DNA of 64,000 nucleotides from assembly GCF_029227915.1 (NCBI RefSeq), contig NC_079878.1:16990001-17054000 (forward strand), given 5' to 3'. Source of the DNA: Hydractinia symbiolongicarpus. Its lineage: Eukaryota > Cnidaria > Hydrozoa > Anthoathecata > Hydractiniidae. The notes under the pieces are model-generated. The model was not told where the DNA came from. It worked only from the letters and a program-made list of their open reading frames with translations, and searched no databases. A program made the translations under genes and the position numbers. Numbering within the stretch: the stretch's first letter is position 1; each line of letters begins with the position of its first letter. Shown here one piece after another: positions 36,101 to 49,034 of this stretch.

Positions 36101-37284
36101 GGAAAATGACTTAAGGCGTCGTAATCCATTGAGAATGGAAAGACTAGACGGATCCTGTCATGTATACGCACGTGGAAGCATGTCATTTACGTGTAAGGCC
36201 CTTACTAGACTGCAAAAGACCGTATTACAACATTTAGGAGACTGTGCACGTAGTTGACGGTGTGTTATGTCCATTGCGGATTGGAAAAGGACTTGAAGCG
36301 TCGTAGTCCATTGAGAGTGGAAGGACTAGAGCGACCCTCACCCGCCTAGGCTTGTGGAAGCACGCGTTTGACGTGTAAGGCCCTTGTTAGGCTGCTAAAG
36401 GCCGTATTACAACATTTAGAAGACTGTGCACGTAGTTGACGGTGTTCTATGGCCATTGCAGATTCGAAACTACTTGAGGAGTCGTAGTCCGTTGAGAGTG
36501 AAGGACTAGACGGATCCTGTCATGTATACGCACGTGGAAGTGCGTGATTTACGTGTAAGGCCCTTATTAGACTACAAAAGGCCGTATTGCAATCTTTAGA
36601 AGCCTGTGCACGTAGTTGACAATGTTCTATGGCCATTTCGGATTGGAAAACGACTTGAGGCGTCGTAGTCCATTAAGAGTGGAAGGACTAGACCGATCCC
36701 CATCCGCCTAGGCTTGTGGAAGCACGCGTTTGACGTGTAAGGCCAATGTTAGGCTGCTAAAGGCCGTATTGCACCATTTAGAAGACTGTGAGCGTAGTTG
36801 GCAGAGTTTTATGGCCATTGCGGATTGGAAAACGACTTGTGGCGTCGTAGTCCATTGAAAGTGGAAGGACTACACTGATCCTCACATGTCTACCCACGTG
36901 GAAGGACGTGATTAACAGGAAAAGCCCATTTTAGGCTGCAAAAAGCCGTACTACAACATTTAGAAGACTGTGCACGTAGTTGACGATGTTCTATGGCCAT
37001 TGCGGATTGGAAAACGACTTGAACTGTCGTAGTCCATTGAGATTTGAAGAACTAGAACGATCCCCATCCGCCTAGGCTTGTGGAAGCACGCGTTTGACCT
37101 GTAAGGCCCATGTTAGGCTGCTAAAGGCTGTATTAAAACATTTAGAAGACTGTGAGCGTAGTTGGCCTAGTTCTATGGCCATTGCTGATTGGTAAACAAC
37201 TTGTCCCATCGTAGACCATTGAGAGTGTAAGGACTAGAGGGATCCTGTCATGTATACGCACGTGGAAGCACGTAATTTACGTGT
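33187..37284 (+). repeat. 4.1-kb segment duplicated from 23.2-27.3 kb
   Basis: Begins inside a monomer where a B-like start joins GGATTAAAAAACAACTTGAGG in two parts (33181), matching 23194, and runs to about 37284. The offset is 9,987 then 9,986 bp, the one-base change coming from GAAAATAGCCC near 24025 versus GAAAAGCCC near 34012. It separates two copies of the flanking segment (29.1-33.2 and 37.3-40.6 kb). Confidence 0.84.
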
Positions 37285-40200
37285 AAGGCCAATGTTAGGC
37301 TGCTAAAGGCCGTATTGCACCATTTAGAAGACTGTGAGCGTAGTTGGCCGAGTTTTATGGCCATTGCGGATTGGAAAACGACTTGAGGCGTCGTAGTCCA
37401 TTGAAAGTGGAAGGACTACACTGATCCTCACATGTCTACCCACGTGGAAGGACGTGATTAACAGGAAAAGCCCATTTTAGGCTGCAAAAAGCCGTACTAC
37501 AACATTTAGAAGACTGTCCACGTAGTTGACGATGTTCTATGGCAATTGCGGATTGGAAAACGACTTGAGCCGTCGTAGTTTATTGAGATTTAAAGAACTA
37601 GAACGATCCCCATCCGCCTAGGTTTGTGGAAGCACGCGTTTGACGTGTAAGGCCCATGTTAGGCTGCTAAAGGCTGTATTACAACATTTAGAAGACTGTG
37701 AGCGTAGTTGGCCTACTTCTATGGCCATTGCTGATTGGAAAACAACTTGACCCGTCGTAGACCATTGAGAGTGGAAGGACTAGACAGATCCTGTCAAGTA
37801 TACGCACGTGGAAGCACGTGATTTACGTGCGAGACCCTTATTAGACTACAAAAGGCCGTATTACAACATTTAGAAGCCTGTGCACGTAGTTGACAATGTT
37901 CTATGGCCATTGCGGATTGGAAAACGACTTGAGGCGTCGTAGTCCATTAAGAGTGGAAGGACTAGACCGATCCCCATCCGCCTAGGCTTGTGGAAGCACG
38001 CGTTTGACGTGTAAGGCCAATGTTAGGCTGCTAAAGGCCGTATTGCACCATTTAGAAGACTGTGAGCGTAGTTGGCCGAGTTTTATGGCCATTGCGGATT
38101 GGAAAACGACTTGAGGCGTCGCAGTCCATTGAAAGTGGAAGGACTACACTGATCCTCACATGTCTACCCACGTGGAAGGACGTGATTAACAGGAAAAGCC
38201 CATTTTAGGCTGCAAAAAGCCGTACTACAACATTTAGAAGACTGTGCACGTAGTTGCGATGTTCTATGGCCATTGCGGATTGGAAAACGACTTGAGCCGT
38301 CGTAGTCCAATGAGATTTGAAGAACCAGAACGATCCCCATCCGCCTAGGCTTGTGGAAGCACGCGTTTGACGTGTAAGGCCCATGTTAGGCTGCTAAAGG
38401 CTGTATTACAACATTTAGAAGACTGTGAGCATTAATGGCCTAGTTCTATGGCCATTGCTGATTGGAAAACAACTTGACCCGTCGTAGATCATTGAGAGTG
38501 GAAGGACTAGACAGATCCTGTCAAGTATACGCACGTGGAAGCACGTGATTTACGTGTAAGGCACTTATTAGACTGCCAAAGACCGTATTACAACTTTTAG
38601 AAGACTGTGCACGTAGTTGACGGTGTTTTACTGCCATTGCGGATTGGAAAACGACTTGAGGCGTCGTAGTCCATTTAGAGTGAAAGGACTACACTGATCC
38701 TCACATATCTACCCTCGTGGAAGGACGTAATATACGTGTAAGGCTATTATTAGACCTCAAAAGGCCGTATTACAATATTTGGAAGACTGTGCACGTAGTT
38801 GACGGTGTTCTACTGCCATTTCGGATTGGAAAACGACTTGAGGCGTCGTAGTCCATTGAGAGTGGAAAGACTAGACGGATCCTGTCATGTATACGCACGT
38901 GGAAGCATGTCATTTACGTGTAAGGCCCTTACTAGACTGCAAAAGACCGTATTAGAACATTTAGGAGACTGTGCACGTAGTTGACGGTGTGTTATGTCCA
39001 TTGCGGATTGGAAAAGGACTTGAAGCGTCGTAGTCCATTGAGAGTGGAAGGACTAGAGCGACCCTCACCCGCCTAGGCTTGTGGAAGCACGCGTTTGACG
39101 TGTAAGGCCCTTGTTAGGCTGCTAAAGGCCGTATTACAACATTTAGAAGACTGTGCACGTAGTTGACGGTGTTCTATGGCCATTGCGGATTGGAAACTAC
39201 TTGAGGAGTCGTAGTCCGTTGAGAGTAAAGGACTAGACGGATCCTGTCATGTATACGCACGTGGAAGCACGCGTTTGACGTGTAAGGCCAATGTTAGGCT
39301 GCTAAAGGCCGTATTGCACCATTTAGAAGACTGTGAGCGTAGTTGGCAGAGTTTTATGGCCATTGCGGATTGGAAAACGACTTGAGGCGTCGTAGTCCAT
39401 TGAAAGTGGAAGGACTACACTGATCCTCACATGTCTACCCACGTGGAAGGACGTGATTAACAGGAAAAGCCCATTTTAGGCTGCAAAAAGCCGTACTACA
39501 ACATTTAGAAGACTGTGCACGTAGTTGACGGTGTTCTACTGCCATTTCGGATTGGAAAACGACTTGAGTTGTCGTAGTCCATTGAGAGTGGAAGGACTAT
39601 ACTGATCCTCACATGTCTACCCTCGTGGAAGGACGTAATAAACGTGTAAGGCCCTTATTAGACCTCAAAAGGCCGTATTACAATATTTGGAACACTGTGC
39701 ACGTAGTTGACGGTGTTCTACTGCCATTTCGGATTGGAAAACGACTTGAGTTTTCGTAGTCCATTGAGAGTGGAAGGACTATACTGATCCTCACATGTCT
39801 ACCCTCGTGGAAGGACGTAAGATACGTGTAAGGCCCTTATTAGACCTCAAAAGGCCGTATTACAACATTTAGAAGACTGTTCACGTAGTTGACGGTGTTC
39901 TACTGCCATTTCGGATTAGAAAACGACTTGAGCTGTCGTAGTCCATTGAGATTTGAAGAACTAGAACGATCCCCATCCGCCTAGGCTTGTGGAAGCACGC
40001 GTTTGACGTGTAAGGCCCATGTTAGGCTGCTAAAGGCTGTATTACAACATTTAGAAGACTGTGAGCGTAGTTGGCCTAGTTCTATGGCCATTGCTGATTG
40101 GTAAACAACTTGTCCCATCGTAGACCATTGAGAGTGTAAGGACTAGACGGATCCTGTCATGTATACGCACGTGGAAGCACGTAATTTACGTGTAAGGCCC

Positions 40201-40644
40201 GTATTATACTGCCAAAGACCGTATTACAACTTTTAGGAGACTGTGCATGTAGTTTACGGTGTTCTACTGCCATTGCGGATTGGAAACGACTTGAGGCGTC
40301 GCAGTCCATTGAGAGTGGAAGGACTACACTGATCCTCACATGTCTACCCTCGTGGAAGGACGTAATATGCGTGTAAGGCACTTATTAGACCTCAAAAGGC
40401 CGTATTACAATATTTGGAAGACTGTGCACGTAGTTGACGGTGTTCTACTGCCATTTCGGATTGGAAAACGACTTGAGTTGTCGTAGTCCATTGAGAGTGG
40501 AAGGACTATACTGATCCTCACATGTCTACCCTCGTGGAAGGACGTAATATACGTGTAAGGCCCTTATTAGACCTCAAAAGGCCGTATTACAATATTTGGA
40601 AGACTGTGCACGTAGTTGACGGTGTTTTACTGCCATTGCGGATT
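37285..40644 (+). repeat. Copy of the 29.1-33.2 kb segment, four monomers shorter
   Basis: Starts with an in-register chimera: a G' start (GTAATTTACGTGTAAGGCC) continues as D (AATGTTAGG). The offset to the partner is 8,186 bp at first and 7,459 bp by 40157. The 727-bp difference equals one 182-bp monomer lost near 39260 plus one 545-bp trimer copy. It contains an odd cluster of changes, GAGCATTAATGGCC near 38428. Confidence 0.82.
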
Positions 40645-42318
40645 GGAAAATCACTTGAGGCGTCGTAGTCCATTGAGAGTGGAAGAACTAGACCGATCCC
40701 CACCTGTCTAGGATCGTGGAAGCACGTGATTTACGTGTGAGACCCTTATTAGACTACAAAAGGCCGTATTACAACATTTAGAAGCCTGTGCACGTAGTTG
40801 ACAATGTTCTATGGCCATTGAGGCGTCGTAGTCCATTAAGAGTGGAAGGACTAGACCGATCCCCATCCGCCTAGGCTTGTGGAAGCACGCGTTTGACGTG
40901 TAAGGCCAATGTTAGGCTGCTAAAGGCCGTATTGCATCATTTAGAAGACTGTGAGCGTAGTTGGCCGAGTTTTATGGCCATTGCGGATTGGAAAACGACT
41001 TGAGCCGTCGTAGTATATTGAGATTTGAAGAACTAGAACGATCCCCATCCGCCTAGGCTTGTTGAAGCACGCGTTTGACGTGTAAGGCCCATGTTAGGCT
41101 GCTAAAGGCTGTATTACAACATTTAGAAGACTGTGAGCGTAGTTGGCCTAGTTCTATGGCCATTGCTGATTGGAAAACAACTTGACCCGTCGTAGCCCAT
41201 TGAGAGTGGAAGGACTAGACAGATCCTGTCAAGTATACGCACGTGGAAGCACGTGATTTACGTGTAAGGCACTTATTAGACTGCCAAAGACCGTATTACA
41301 ACTTTTAGAAGACTGTGCACGTAGTTGACGGTGTTTTACTGCCATTGTGGATTGGAAAACGACTTGAGGCGTAGTAGTCCATTTAGAGTGAAAGGACTAC
41401 ACTGATCCTCACATATCTACCCTCGTGGAAGGACGTAATATACGTGTAAGGCCCTTATTAGACTACAAAAGGCCGTATTGCAATCTTTAGAAGCCTGTGC
41501 ACGTAGTTGACAATGTTCTATGGCCATTGCGGATTGGAAAACGACTTGAGGCGTCGTAGTCCATTAAGAGTGGAAGGACTAGACCGATCCCCATCCGCCT
41601 AGGCTTGTGGAAGCACGCGTTTGACGTGTAAGGCCAATGTTAGGCTGCTAAAGGCCGTATTGCACCATTTAGAAGACTGTGAGCGTAGTTGGCAGAGTTT
41701 TATGGCCATTGCGGATTGGAAAACGACTTGTGGCGTCGTAGTCCATTGAAAGTGGAAGGACTACACTGATCCTCACATGTCTACCCACGTGGAAGGACGT
41801 GATTAACAGGAAAAGCCCATTTTAGGCTGCAAAAAGCCGTACTACAACATTTAGAAGACTGTGCACGTAGTTGACGATGTTCTATGGCCATTGCAGATTG
41901 GAAAACGACTTGAACTGTCGTAGTCCATTGAGATTTGAAGAACTAGAACGATCCCCATCCGCCTAGGCTTGTGGAAGCACGCGTTTGACCTGTAAGGCCC
42001 ATGTTAGGCTGCTAAAGGCTGTATTACAACATTTAGAAGACTGTGAGCGTAGTTGGCCTAGTTCTATGGCCATTGCTGATTGGTAAACAACTTGTCCCAT
42101 CGTAGACCATTGAGAGTGTAAGGACTAGACGGATCCTGTCATGTATACGCACGTGGAAGCACGTAATTTACGTGTAAGGCCCGTATTAGACTGCCAAAGA
42201 CCGTATTACAACTTTTAGGAGACTGTGCACGTAGTTGACGGTGTTCTACTGCCATTGCGGATTGGAAACGACTTGAGGCGTCGCAGTCCATTGAGAGTGG
42301 AAGGACTACACTGATCCT
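40337..42318 (+). repeat. 11-mer HOR (1,982 bp), 12-mer lacking one monomer
   Basis: Order A-B-C-(D/E)-F-G-H-D'-E'-F'-G'. The length is 2,164 minus 182. The D unit at about 40860 switches to an E 3' end (GAGCCGTCGTAGTATATTG) within GGATTGGAAAACGACTTGAG. It aligns with 1273-3436 at offset 39,064 before the switch and 38,882 after it, and shares GTAGTATATTG with the unit near 2124. Confidence 0.88.
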
Positions 42319-43572
42319 CACATGTCTACCATCGTGGAAGGACGTAATATGCGTGTAAGGCCCTTATTAGACCTCAAAAGGCCGTATTACAATATTTGGA
42401 AGACTGTGCACGTAGTTGACGGTGTTCTACTGCCATTTCGGATTGGAAAACGACTTGAGTTGTCGTAGTCCATTGAAAGTGGAAGGACTATACTGATCCT
42501 CACATGTCTACCCTCGTGGAAGGACGTAATATACGTGTAAGGCCTTTATTAGACCTCAAAAGGCCGTATTACAATATTTGGAAGACTGTGCACGTAGTTG
42601 ACGGTGTTTTACTGCCATTGCGGATTGGAAAATCACTTGAGGCGTCGTAGTCCATTGAGAGTGGAAGAACTAGACCGATCCCCACCTGTCTAGGATCGTG
42701 GAAGCACGTGATTTACGTGTGAGACCCTTATTAGACTACAAAAGGCCGTATTACAACATTTAGAAGCCTGTGCACGTAGTTGACAATGTTCTATGGCCAT
42801 TGAGGCGTCGTAGTCCATTAAGAGTGGAAGGACTAGACCGATCCCCATCCGCCTAGGCTTGTGGAAGCACGCGTTTGACGTGTAAGGCCAATGTTAGGCT
42901 GCTAAAGACCGTATTGCATCATTTAGAAGACTGTGAGCGTAGTTGGCCGAGTTTTATGGCCATTGCGGATTGGAAAACGACTTGAGGCGTCGTAGTCCAT
43001 TGAAAGTGGAAGGACTACACTGATCCTCACATATCTACCCTCGTGGAAGGACGTAATATACGTGTAAGGCCCTTATTAGACTACAAAAGGCCGTATTGCA
43101 ATCTTTAGAAGCCTGTGCACGTAGTTGACAATGTTCTATGGCCATTGCGGATTGGAAAACGACTTGAGGCGTCGTAGTCCATTAAGAGTGGAAGGACTAG
43201 ACCGATCCCCATCCGCCTAGGCTTGTGGAAGCACGCGTTTGACGTGTAAGGCCAATGTTAGGCTGCTAAAGGCTGTATTACAACATTTAGAAGACTGTGA
43301 GCGTAGTTGGCCTAGTTCTATGGCCATTGCTGATTGGTAAACAACTTGTCCCATCGTAGACCATTGAGAGTGTAAGGACTAGACGGATCCTGTCATGTAT
43401 ACGCACGTGGAAGCACGTAATTTACGTGTAAGGCCCGTATTAGACTGCCAAAGACCGTATTACAACTTTTAGGAGACTGTGCACGTAGTTGACGGTGTTC
43501 TACTGCCATTGCGGATTGGAAACGACTTGAGGCGTCGCAGTCCATTGAGAGTGGAAGGACTACACTGATCCT
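42319..43572 (+). repeat. 7-mer HOR derivative (1,254 bp)
   Basis: Units A, B, C, D, H, D/F' and G' start at 42319, 42501, 42683, 42846, 43028, 43210 and 43392. E, F and G are missing between D and H, and a D-like start is fused to an F' end (GGCCAATG.., then GGCTGTATTACAAC). Confidence 0.86.
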
Positions 43573-46500
43573 CACATGTCTACCCACGTGAAAGGACGTG
43601 ATTAACAGGAAAAGCCCATTTTAGGCTGCAAAAAGTCGTACTACAACATTTAGAAGACTGTGCACGTAGTTGACGATGTTCTATGGCCATTGCAGATTGG
43701 AAAACGTCTTGAGCCGTCGTAGTATATTGATATTTGAAGAACTAGAACGATCCCCATCCGCCTAGGCTTGTGGAAGCACGCGTTTGACGTGTAAGGCCCA
43801 TGTTAGGCTGCTAAAGGCTGTATTACAACATTTAGAAGACTGTGAGCGTAGTTGGCCTAGTTCTATGGCCATTGCTGATTGGTAAACAACTTGTCCCATC
43901 GTAGACCATTGAGAGTGTAAGGACTACACTGATCCTCACATGTCTACCCTCGTGGAAGGACGTAATATGCGTGTAAGGCCCTTATTAGACCTCAAAAGGC
44001 CGTATTACAATACTTGGAAGACTGTGCACGTAGTTGACGGTGTTCTACTGCCATTTCGGATTGGAAAACGACTTGAGTTGTCGTAGTCCATTGAGAGTGG
44101 AAGGACTAGACCGATCCCCACCTGTCTAGGATCGTGGAAGCACGTGATTTACGTGTGAGACCCTTATTAGACTACAAAAGGCCGTATTACAACATTTAGA
44201 AGCCTGTGCACGTAGTTGACAATGTTCTATGGCCATTGCGGATTGGAAAACGACTTGAGGCGTCGTAGTCCATTAAGAGTGGAAGCACTAGACCGATCCC
44301 CATCCGCCTAGGCTTGTGGAAGCACGCGTTTGACGTGTAAGGCCAATGTTAGGCTGCTAAAGGCCGTATTGCACCATTTAGAAGACTGTGAGCGTAGTTG
44401 GCCGAGTTTTATGGCCATTGCGGATTGGAAAACGACTTGAGGCGTCGTAGTCCATTGAAAGTGGAAGGACTACACTGATCCTCACATGTCTACCCACGTG
44501 GAAGGACGAGATTAACAGGAAAAGCCCATTTTAGGCTGCAAAAAGCCGTACTACAACATTTAGAAGACTGTGCACGTAGTTGACGATGTTCTATGGCCAT
44601 TGCGGATTGGAAAACGACTTGAGCCGTCGTAGTCCGTTGAGAGTAAAGGACTAGACGGATCCTGTCATGTATACGCACGTGGAAGCGCGTGATTTACCTG
44701 TAAGGCCCTTATTAGACTACAAAAGGCCGTATTGCAATCTTTAGAAGCCTGTGCACGTAGTTGACAATGTTCTATGGCCATTGCGGATTGGAAAACGACT
44801 TGAGGCGTCGTAGTCCATTAAGAGTGGAAGGACTAGACCGATCCCCATCCGCCTAGGCTTGTGGAAGCACGCGTTTGACGTGTAAGGCCAATGTTAGGCT
44901 GCTAAAGGCCGTATTGCACCATTTAGAAGACTGTGAGCGTAGTTGGCAGAGTTTTATGGCCATTGCGGATTGGAAAACGACTTGAGGCGTCGTAGTCCAT
45001 TGAAAGTGGAAGGACTACACTGATCCCCATCCGCCTAGGCTTGTGGAAGCACGCGTTTGACGTGTAAGAACCATGTTAGGCTGCTAAAGGCTGTATTACA
45101 ACATTTAGAAGACTGTGAGCGTAGTTGGCCTAGTTCTATGGCCATTGCTGATTGGAAAACAACTTGACCCGTCGTAGACCATTGAGAGTGGAAGGACTAG
45201 ACAGATCCTGTCAAGTATACGCACGTGGAAGCACGTGATTTACGTGTAAGGCCCTTGTTAGGCTGCTAAAGGCCGTATTACAACATTTAGAAGACTGTGC
45301 ACGTAGTTGACGGTGTTCTATGGCCATTGCGGATTGGAAACTACTTGAGGAGTCGTAGTCCGTTGAGAGTAAAGGACTAGACGGATCCTGTCATGTATAC
45401 GCACGTGGAAGCGCGTGATTTACCTGTAAGGCCCTTATTAGACTACAAAAGGCCGTATTGCAATCTTTAGAAGCCTGTGCACGTAGTTGACAATGTTCTA
45501 TGGCCATTGCGGATTGGAAAACGACTTGAGGCGTCGTAGTCCATTAAGAGTGGAAGGACTAGACCGATCCCCATCCGCCTAGGCTTGTGGAAGCACGCGT
45601 TTGACGTGTAAGGCCAATGTTAGGCTGCTAAAGGCCGTATTGCACCATTTAGAAGACTGTGAGCGTAGTTGGCAGAGTTTTATGGCCATTGCGGATTGGA
45701 AAACGACTTGAGGCGTCGTAGTCCATTGAAAGTGGAAGGACTACACTGATCCCCATCCGCCTAGGCTTGTGGAAGCACGCGTTTGACGTGTAAGGCCAAT
45801 GTTAGGCTGCTAAAGGCCGTATTGCACCATTTAGAAGACTGTGAGCGTAGTTGGTCGAGTTTTATGGCCATTGCGGATTGGAAAACGACTTGAGGCGTCG
45901 TAGTCCATTGAAAGTGGAAGGACTACACTGATCCTCACATGTCTACCCACGTGGAAGGACGTGATTAACAGGAAAAGCCCATTCTAGGCTGCAAAAAGCC
46001 GTACTACAACATTTAGAAGACTGTGCACGTAGTTGACGATGTTCTATGGCCATTGCGGATTGGAAAACGACTTGAGCCGTCGTAGTCCATTGAGATTTGA
46101 AGAACCAGAACGATCCCCATCCGCCTAGGCTTGTGGAAGCACGCGTTTGACGTGTAAGGCCCATGTTAGGCTGCTAAAGGCTGTATTACAACATTTAGAA
46201 GACTGTGAGCGTAGTTGGCCTAGTTCTATGGCCATTGCTGATTGGAAAACAACTTGACCCGTCGTAGACCATTGAGAGTGGAAGGACTAGACAGATCCTG
46301 TCAAGTATACGCACGTGGAAGCACGTGATTTACGTGTAAGGCACTTATTAGACTGCCAAAGACCGTATTGCAATCTTTAGAAGCCTGTGCACGTAGTTGA
46401 CAATGTTCTATGGCCATTGCGGATTGGAAAACGACTTGAAGCGTCGTAGTCCATTAAGAGTGGAAGGACTAGACCGATCCCCATCCGCCTAGGCTTGTGG

Positions 46501-47750
46501 AAGCACGCGTTTGACGTGTAAGGCCAATGTTAGGCTGCTAAAGGCCGTATTGCACCATTTAGAAGACTGTGAGCGTAGTTGGCAGAGTTTTATGGCCATT
46601 GCGGATTGAAGAACGACTTGAGGCGTCGTAGTCCATTGAAAGTGGAAGGACTACACTGATCCTCACATGTCTACCCACGTGGAAGGACGTGATTAACAGG
46701 AAAAGCCCATTTTAGGCTGCAAAAAGCCGTACTACAACATTTAGAAGACTGTGCACGTAGTTGACGATGTTCTATGGCCATTGCGGATTGGAAAACGACT
46801 TGAACCGTCGTAGTCCATTGAGATTTGAAGAACTAGACCGATCCCCATCCGCCTAGGCTTGTGGAAGCACGTGTTTGACGTGTAAGGCCCATGTTAGGCT
46901 GCTAAAGGCTGTATTACAACATTTAGAAGACTGTGAGCGTAGTTGGCCTAGTTCTATGGCCATTGCTGATTGGTAAACAACTTGTCCCATCGTAGACCAT
47001 TAAGAGTGGAAGGACTAGACCGATCCCCATCCGCCTAGGCTTGTGGAAGCACGCGTTTGACGTGTAAGGCCAATGTTAGGCTGCTAAAGGCCGTATTGCA
47101 CCATTTAGAAGACTGTGAGCGTAGTTGGCCGAGTTTTATGGCCATTGCGGATTGGAAAACGACTTGAGGCGTCGTAGTCTATTGAAAGTGGAAGGACTAC
47201 ACTGATCCTCACATGTCTACCCACGTGGAAGGACGTGATTAACAGGAAAAGCCCATTTTAGGCTGCAAAAAGCCGTACTACAACATTTAGAAGACTGTGC
47301 ACGTAGTTGACGATGTTCTATGGCCATTGCGGATTGGAAAACGACTTGAGCCGTCGTAGTCCATTGAGATTTGAAGAACCAGAACGATCCCCATCCGCCT
47401 AGGCTTGTGGAAGCACGCGTTTGACGTGTAAGGCCCATGTTAGGCTGCTAAAGGCTGTATTACAACATTTAGAAGACTGTGAGCGTAGTTGGCCTAGTTC
47501 TATGGCCATTGCTGATTGGAAAACAACTTGACACGTCGTAGACCATTGAGAGTGGAAGGACTAGACAGATCCTGTCAAGTATACGCACGTGGAAGCACGT
47601 GATTTACGTGTAAGGCACTTATTAGACTGCCAAAGACCGTATTACAACTTTTAGAAGACTGTGCACGTAGTTGACGGTGTTTTACTGCCATTGCGGATTG
47701 GAAAACGACTTGAGGCGTCGTAGTCCATTTAGAGTGAAAGGACTACACTG
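43573..47750 (+). repeat. D/E/F-rich satellite with many hybrid monomers
   Basis: Short runs such as C-D-E and D'-F-G recur irregularly. Adjacent D-type units follow one another (about 45000-45250 and 45765-45930), which the 12-mer does not do. E units ending GAAGAACCAGAACG appear near 46103 and 47368 and become common further on, so this block looks like the source or edge of the regular domain that follows. Confidence 0.78.
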
Positions 47751-48060
47751 ATCCTCACATATCTACCCTCGTGGAAGGACGTAATATACGTGTAAGGCCA
47801 TTATTAGACCTAAAAGGCCGTATTACAATATTTGGAAGACTGTGCACGTAGTTGACGGTGTTTTATTGCCATTTCGGATTGAAAAACGACTTGAGGCGTC
47901 GTAGTCCATTGAGAGTGGAAGGACTACACTGATCCTCACATGTCTACCCACGTGGAAGGACGTGATTTCCGGGAAAAGCCCATATAAGCCTGCAAAACGC
48001 AGCATTACAACATTTAGAAGAAGTCTTTGCACGTAGTTTACGGTGGTCTATGGCCATTGA
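47751..48060 (+). repeat. Small island of the divergent subfamily
   Basis: Contains GGCCATTATTAGACC, GATTTCCGGGAAAAGCCC, CTGCAAAACGCAGCATTAC and AGAAGAAGTCTTTGC. The first and last of these are typical of 8.2-9.2 kb, and CGCAGCATTAC is otherwise seen near 63689. A 19-bp-deletion junction (CCATTGAGGCG) follows at about 48055 in this different context. Confidence 0.77.
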
Positions 48061-48830
48061 GGCGTCGTAGTCCATTAAGAGTGGAAGGACTAGACCGATT
48101 CCCATCCGCCTAGGCTTGTGGAAGCACGCGTTTGACGTGTAAGGCCAATGTTAGGCTGCTAAAGGCCGTATTGCACCATTTAGAAGACTGTGAGCGTAGT
48201 TGGCCGAGTTTTATGGCCATTGCGGATTGGAAAACGACTTGAGGCGTCGTAGTCCATTGAAAGTGGAAGGACTACACTGATCCTCACATGTCTACCCACG
48301 TGGAAGGACGTGATTAACAGGAAAAGCCCATTTTAGGCTGCAAAAAGCCGTACTACAACATTTAGAAGACTGTGCACGTAGTTGACGATGTTCTATGGCC
48401 ATTGCGGATTGGAAAACGACTTGAGCCGTCGTAGTCCATTGAGATTTGAAGAACTAGAACGATCCCCATCCGCCTAGGCTTGTGGAAGCACGCGTTTGAC
48501 GTGTAAGGTCCATGTTAGGCTGCTAAAGGCTGTATTACAACATTTAGAAGACTGTGAGCGTAGTTGGCCTAGTTCTATGGCCATTGCTGATTGGAAAACA
48601 ACTTGACCCGTCGTAGACCATTGAGAGTGGAAGGACTAGACAGATCCTGTCAAGTATACGCACGTGGAAGCACGTGATTTACGTGTAAGGCACTTATTAG
48701 ACTGCCAAAGACCGTATTACAACTTTTAGACGACTGTGCACGTAGTTGACGGTGTTTTACTGCCATTGCGGATTGGAATACGACTTGAGGCGTCGTAGTC
48801 CATTTAGAGTGAAAGGACTACACTGATCCT

Positions 48831-49034
48831 CACAAATCTACCCTCGTGGAAGGACGTAATATACGTGTAAGGCCCTTATTAGACTACAAAAGGCCGTATT
48901 GCAATCTTTAGAAGCCTGTGCACGTAGTTGACAATGTTCTATGGCGTAGTTGGCCGAGTTTTATGGCCATTGCGGATTGGAAAACGACTTGAGGCGTCGT
49001 AGTCCATTGAAAGTGGAAGGACTACACTGATCCT
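48831..49034 (+). repeat. Out-of-register chimeric monomer, 204 bp
   Basis: An H unit runs to CTATGG (about 48942) and then resumes as D at CGTAGTTGGCCGAG instead of the expected CATTGCGG. The D part re-enters 22 bp upstream of the point reached in H, so a CGTAGTTG..TATGG segment is present twice and the unit is 204 bp. All other hybrids I traced are in register. Confidence 0.86.

Noticed and set aside
37277-37300. Assembly misjoin at the G'-to-D switch
   Set aside because: The join is in register and the following 3.3 kb matches 29.1-33.2 kb with shared rare marks, so natural unequal exchange is the simpler reading. An assembly collapse cannot be excluded from sequence alone.
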